Of a stretch of DNA of 8,941 nucleotides, positions 6,280-8,941 are shown one piece after another. The position numbers and the translations under genes are program-made. Under the pieces are notes generated by a model. That model did no database searches. It was given only the letters and a program-made list of their open reading frames with translations, and was not told the origin of the DNA. The stretch comes from DATFWC01 sp045801465 (GTDB taxonomy: Bacteria; Pseudomonadota; Alphaproteobacteria; Rhizobiales; Xanthobacteraceae), in contig JBJMSU010000032.1 in the NCBI GenBank assembly GCA_045801465.1, positions 1 through 8,941 of the forward strand, written 5' to 3'. How positions within the stretch are numbered: position 1 is the first letter of the stretch; every line of letters begins with the position of its first letter.

Positions 6280-8547
6280 ATGCGTGGAGCGCTCGGCGGT
6301 CCGCGCGTGCTGCTGCGCCGCCTTCGCGAGGTGATGGCGGAGCCGGTCAGCGCGCAGGAACGCCTCGACAAGATCGTGGTGCTGATCGCCGCCAACATGG
6401 TGGCGGAGGTGTGTTCCGTCTACGTGCTGCGCGTCGACGGCAGCCTCGAGCTCTACGCCACCGAAGGCCTCAAGCGCGAGGCCGTCCACCTGACCGTGCT
6501 CAGCGCCCACGAGGGCCTGGTCGGCCTCGTCGCCCGCGAGGCCAAGTCGGTCAACCTGTCGGAGGCGCACGAGCACCCGGCCTTCTCGTATCGTCCGGAA
6601 ACCGGCGAGGAGATCTATCACTCGTTCCTGGGCGTGCCGATCCTGCGCGCCGGCAACATGCTCGGCGTGCTGGTGGTGCAGAACCGCGCGCGGCGTACCT
6701 ATTCGGAGGAAGAGGAGGAGGCGCTCGAGACCATCGCGGTGGTGCTGGCCGAGATGATCGCCTCGGGCGAGCTTTCGGCGCTCGCCAAGCCCGGCCTCGA
6801 GCCGGCGGTCCGCCGCCCGCTGCACCTGCGCGGTATCGCGCTCTCCGACGGCATCGCGCTCGGCCACGTGGTGCTGCACGAGCCGCGCGTCGTCATCACC
6901 AACTACATCGCCGACGATATCCAGAAGGAGCTCCAGCGGCTGGAGGCGGCGGTCGGCACGCTGCAGTCCGACCTCGACGTCATGCTGGAGCGCGGCGACG
7001 TCGCCGACGGCGGCGAGCATCGCGACGTGCTCGAAGCCTATCGCATGTTCGCCTATGACCGCGGCTGGATGCGGCGCCTGCGCGAGGCCGTGATGACGGG
7101 CCTCACCGCGGAAGCCGCGGTCGAGCGGGTGCAGTCGGACGCGCGCGCCCGCATGCTGCGCCAGACCGATCCGTTCCTGCGCGACCGCCTGCACGACCTC
7201 GACGACCTCGCCCACCGCCTGATGCGCCAGCTCACCGGCCAGGACCATGCGCCGAGCCGCGAGCTTTTGCCCGACAATGCCGTGATCGTCGCCCGCTCCA
7301 TGGGACCGGCGGCGCTGCTCGACTACGACCGCAAGCGCCTGCGCGGCCTCGTGCTGGAGGAGGGGGGCCCTAATTCCCACGTCGCCATCGTGGCGCGCGC
7401 GCTCGGCATCGCCACCGTCGGGCAGATCGAGAACGCCACCGGCGCCGCCGATCCGGGCGACGCCATCATCGTCGACGGCACGACCGGCGACCTGCACGTG
7501 CGGCCGCCGCCCGACGTCGAGACCGCCTATATCGAGCGCGTGCGGCTGCGCGCCCGCCGCCAGGCGCAATATTTGGCGTTGCGCGACAAGCCGTGCGTCA
7601 CCCGCGACGGCGAGCCGGTCAGCTTGATGCTCAATGCCGGCCTCATGGTCGACCTGCCGCACATCGCCGAGACCGGCGCGGCCGGCATCGGCCTGTTCCG
7701 CACCGAGCTGCAGTTCATGATCTCGCCCGCGTTTCCGCGCGCCAGCGAGCAGTTCGCCCTCTACCAGGCGGTGCTCAACGCCGCCGACGGACGCCCGGTC
7801 ACGTTCCGCACTCTCGATATCGGCGGCGACAAGGTGCTGCCCTATATGCGCAGCGTCGAGGAGGAGAACCCGGCGCTCGGCTGGCGCGCCATCCGCCTCG
7901 GCCTCGACCGGCCGGGCCTGCTGCGCAGCCAGGTGCGCGCGCTGCTCAAGGCCGGCTCCGACCGCGAGCTCAAGGTGATGTTCCCGATGATCGCCACGGT
8001 CGACGAGTTCGATCGCGCCAAGGCGATGGTGGAGCGCGAGCTCACGCACCTGCGCCGCCACCAATACGTGCTGCCGGAGCGGGTCGAGGTGGGCGCCATG
8101 GTGGAAGTGCCGTCGCTCCTGTTCCAGCTCGACGAATTGCTCGAGCGCGCCGACTTCCTGTCGGTCGGCTCGAACGACCTGGTGCAGTTCCTCTACGCGG
8201 CCGACCGCGGCAATTCGCTGGTGGCGAGCCGGTTCGATCCGATCTCGGCCCCGGTGCTGCGCGCGCTCAAGGACATCGCCGACAGGGCGCAGGCGCACGG
8301 CAAGCCGGTGACATTGTGCGGCGAGATGGCCTCGAAGCCGCTCGGCGCGCTCGCCCTGATCGCGCTCGGCTATCGCTCGCTGTCGGTCACGGCCTCGGCC
8401 GTCGGCCCGGTCAAGGCCATGCTCATCGAGCTCGACGCGCGCAAGGCCCGCTCGGCGCTGCTCCCCCTCATCGACGCGCCCTCGAAGGGCGTCTCGCTGC
8501 GCGCCAAGCTCGAAGCCTTCGCGGCCGCCGAGGGACTGCAGGTGTGA
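6280..8547 (+). CDS. ptsP: Phosphoenolpyruvate-protein phosphotransferase, nitrogen PTS Enzyme I (EI-Ntr)
   Basis: This 755-residue cytosolic enzyme takes phosphate from phosphoenolpyruvate and passes it to NPr (HPr-like) and then EIIA-Ntr, a regulatory relay that reports nitrogen and carbon state. A GAF domain covers about 20-165; in this family it senses glutamine/2-oxoglutarate. The Enzyme I N-terminal domain runs about 183-320. The phosphohistidine is His367 in EEGGPNSHVAIVARALGI. The PEP-binding barrel (about 430-720) shows GLFRTE (471-476), DIGGDK (513-518), SVGSNDLVQF (628-637) and catalytic Cys680 in LCGEMA. All key residues are present, so the enzyme should be active. The ATG at 6280 has AGAGGA 9 nt upstream, and the MRGALGGPRVLLRRLREVMAE start resembles relatives. 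No HPr or EIIA gene is in the window. Confidence 0.96.
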   Translation: MRGALGGPRVLLRRLREVMAEPVSAQERLDKIVVLIAANMVAEVCSVYVLRVDGSLELYATEGLKREAVHLTVLSAHEGLVGLVAREAKSVNLSEAHEHPAFSYRPETGEEIYHSFLGVPILRAGNMLGVLVVQNRARRTYSEEEEEALETIAVVLAEMIASGELSALAKPGLEPAVRRPLHLRGIALSDGIALGHVVLHEPRVVITNYIADDIQKELQRLEAAVGTLQSDLDVMLERGDVADGGEHRDVLEAYRMFAYDRGWMRRLREAVMTGLTAEAAVERVQSDARARMLRQTDPFLRDRLHDLDDLAHRLMRQLTGQDHAPSRELLPDNAVIVARSMGPAALLDYDRKRLRGLVLEEGGPNSHVAIVARALGIATVGQIENATGAADPGDAIIVDGTTGDLHVRPPPDVETAYIERVRLRARRQAQYLALRDKPCVTRDGEPVSLMLNAGLMVDLPHIAETGAAGIGLFRTELQFMISPAFPRASEQFALYQAVLNAADGRPVTFRTLDIGGDKVLPYMRSVEEENPALGWRAIRLGLDRPGLLRSQVRALLKAGSDRELKVMFPMIATVDEFDRAKAMVERELTHLRRHQYVLPERVEVGAMVEVPSLLFQLDELLERADFLSVGSNDLVQFLYAADRGNSLVASRFDPISAPVLRALKDIADRAQAHGKPVTLCGEMASKPLGALALIALGYRSLSVTASAVGPVKAMLIELDARKARSALLPLIDAPSKGVSLRAKLEAFAAAEGLQV

Positions 8548-8653
8548 CTAACGCTGGCAGCAGCGGCCGTGCAAAGATCGTCGTGCCACGCCGTATGCCG
8601 CCGTGTACTGCGCATCAACCTTTTCAGGGGGAACGGCGGGTTTAGACCTTAGC
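8548..8653. other. Short spacer after ptsP with no recognised gene
   Basis: These 106 bases lie between the ptsP stop and the end of the broken leucine-rich-repeat reading frame on the other strand. I see no T-tract terminator, no tRNA and no convincing coding frame. In relatives I recall, prfA (release factor 1) follows ptsP closely. Nothing resembling the start of prfA is present here. Confidence 0.4.
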
Positions 8654-8930
8654 CTATCGTAATATCCTGACATGCTGCACGTGAGAAAGGTCTCTGATGT
8701 CTAAGCCACTGATATCTATTTCCTTTAGGTTTTTGCCATCTTGCTACAGGGGCGAGGTCAACAATCTTTGTGTTGGATATGTTTAGTACCTCAATGTTGG
8801 GAAGGTTACGGATGGCGCCGATTCCGAACTGGGTCGCCATGCGCAGCTCGGTCACTTCGGCGCGTGCCAGGTTGGCCGGTTGCGCCAGCAGGAGCAACGC
8901 CAGCGCCGGCGCGATCATCCACTTGGCCAT
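8654..8930 (-). pseudogene. Chimeric remnant: ABC substrate-binding-protein leader joined to a frameshifted leucine-rich-repeat fragment
   Basis: From the ATG at 8930 the frame encodes a clear signal peptide (residues 1-24, hydrophobic MIAPALALLLLA, cleavage near ARA). It is followed by EVTELRMATQFGIG, the mature start I associate with NitT/TauT-type ABC substrate-binding proteins. After residue 38 the text changes to a leucine-rich repeat (NLPNIEVLNISNTKIVDLAPVA). That frame then turns to nonsense (RWQKPKG...) and stops at 8649. Reading one base over, from 8740, the repeat resumes as DGKNLKEIDISGLDIRDL and ends at a TAG at 8654-8656. Dropping one base near 8741 restores an exact 22-residue period (N of LPN to N of GKN), so a single-base frameshift is well supported. 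By my count GC is about 42% over 8661-8800 but about 67% over 8821-8930. The whole is either a real decayed fusion or an assembly join. Confidence 0.65.
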
Positions 8931-8941
8931 GGTGCATTTCT

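Noticed and set aside
6070..8298. Minus-strand open frame of 742 codons opposite ptsP.
   Set aside because: It is a low-complexity Arg/Ala/His/Glu-rich shadow of the ptsP codons with no recognisable domain.
1..8941. CRISPR array, tRNA, rRNA, prophage or defence system.
   Set aside because: I saw no regularly spaced direct repeats, tRNA cloverleaf, integrase, toxin-antitoxin or nuclease signature on either strand. The inverted repeats are isolated stem-loops.

Overview
The window is GC-rich, tightly packed chromosomal DNA that reads as an alphaproteobacterium of the order Hyphomicrobiales (Bradyrhizobium/Xanthobacteraceae-like). The assignment rests on remembered family resemblance of the LysC, PtsP, UbiG and DUF1178 proteins and on the style of the palindromic repeats. 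No database search was possible.

Layout. Positions 1-189 (minus strand) hold the 5' end of a secreted cytochrome P460-like protein, cut by the window edge. Positions 190-412 are intergenic and carry two related stem-loop repeats in opposite orientation. Positions 413-2923 (plus) form a compact four-gene run: a ComF-family phosphoribosyltransferase-like protein, a dithiol glutaredoxin (grxC), a Nit1-type carbon-nitrogen hydrolase and a DUF1178 zinc-ribbon protein. The last three overlap by 4 bp at each junction. Positions 2928-4578 (minus) hold ubiG (ubiquinone O-methyltransferase) followed after 1 nt by a ten-helix EamA/DMT transporter. This pair converges on the DUF1178 gene with a 4-bp gap. 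A 126-bp divergent region with a perfect 20-bp dyad separates ubiG from lysC (aspartate kinase, 4705-5955, plus). A 324-bp spacer, mostly a large inverted repeat, leads to ptsP (Enzyme I of the nitrogen PTS, 6280-8547, plus). The right edge (8654-8930, minus) is a broken chimeric gene. It joins a GC-rich signal-peptide leader, typical of ABC substrate-binding proteins, to an AT-rich leucine-rich-repeat fragment with a frameshift.

How the genes fit together. Most are housekeeping: amino-acid biosynthesis (lysC), nitrogen/PEP sensing (ptsP), quinone synthesis (ubiG) and thiol metabolism (grxC plus a probable deaminated-glutathione amidase). The accessory or unstable parts are the two edges and the repeats. 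I see no convincing undescribed multi-gene system. The points most worth a second look are the chimeric LRR pseudogene, the paired palindromes at 211-374, the large inverted repeat before ptsP, and the grx-nit-DUF1178 linkage as a clue to the role of DUF1178.
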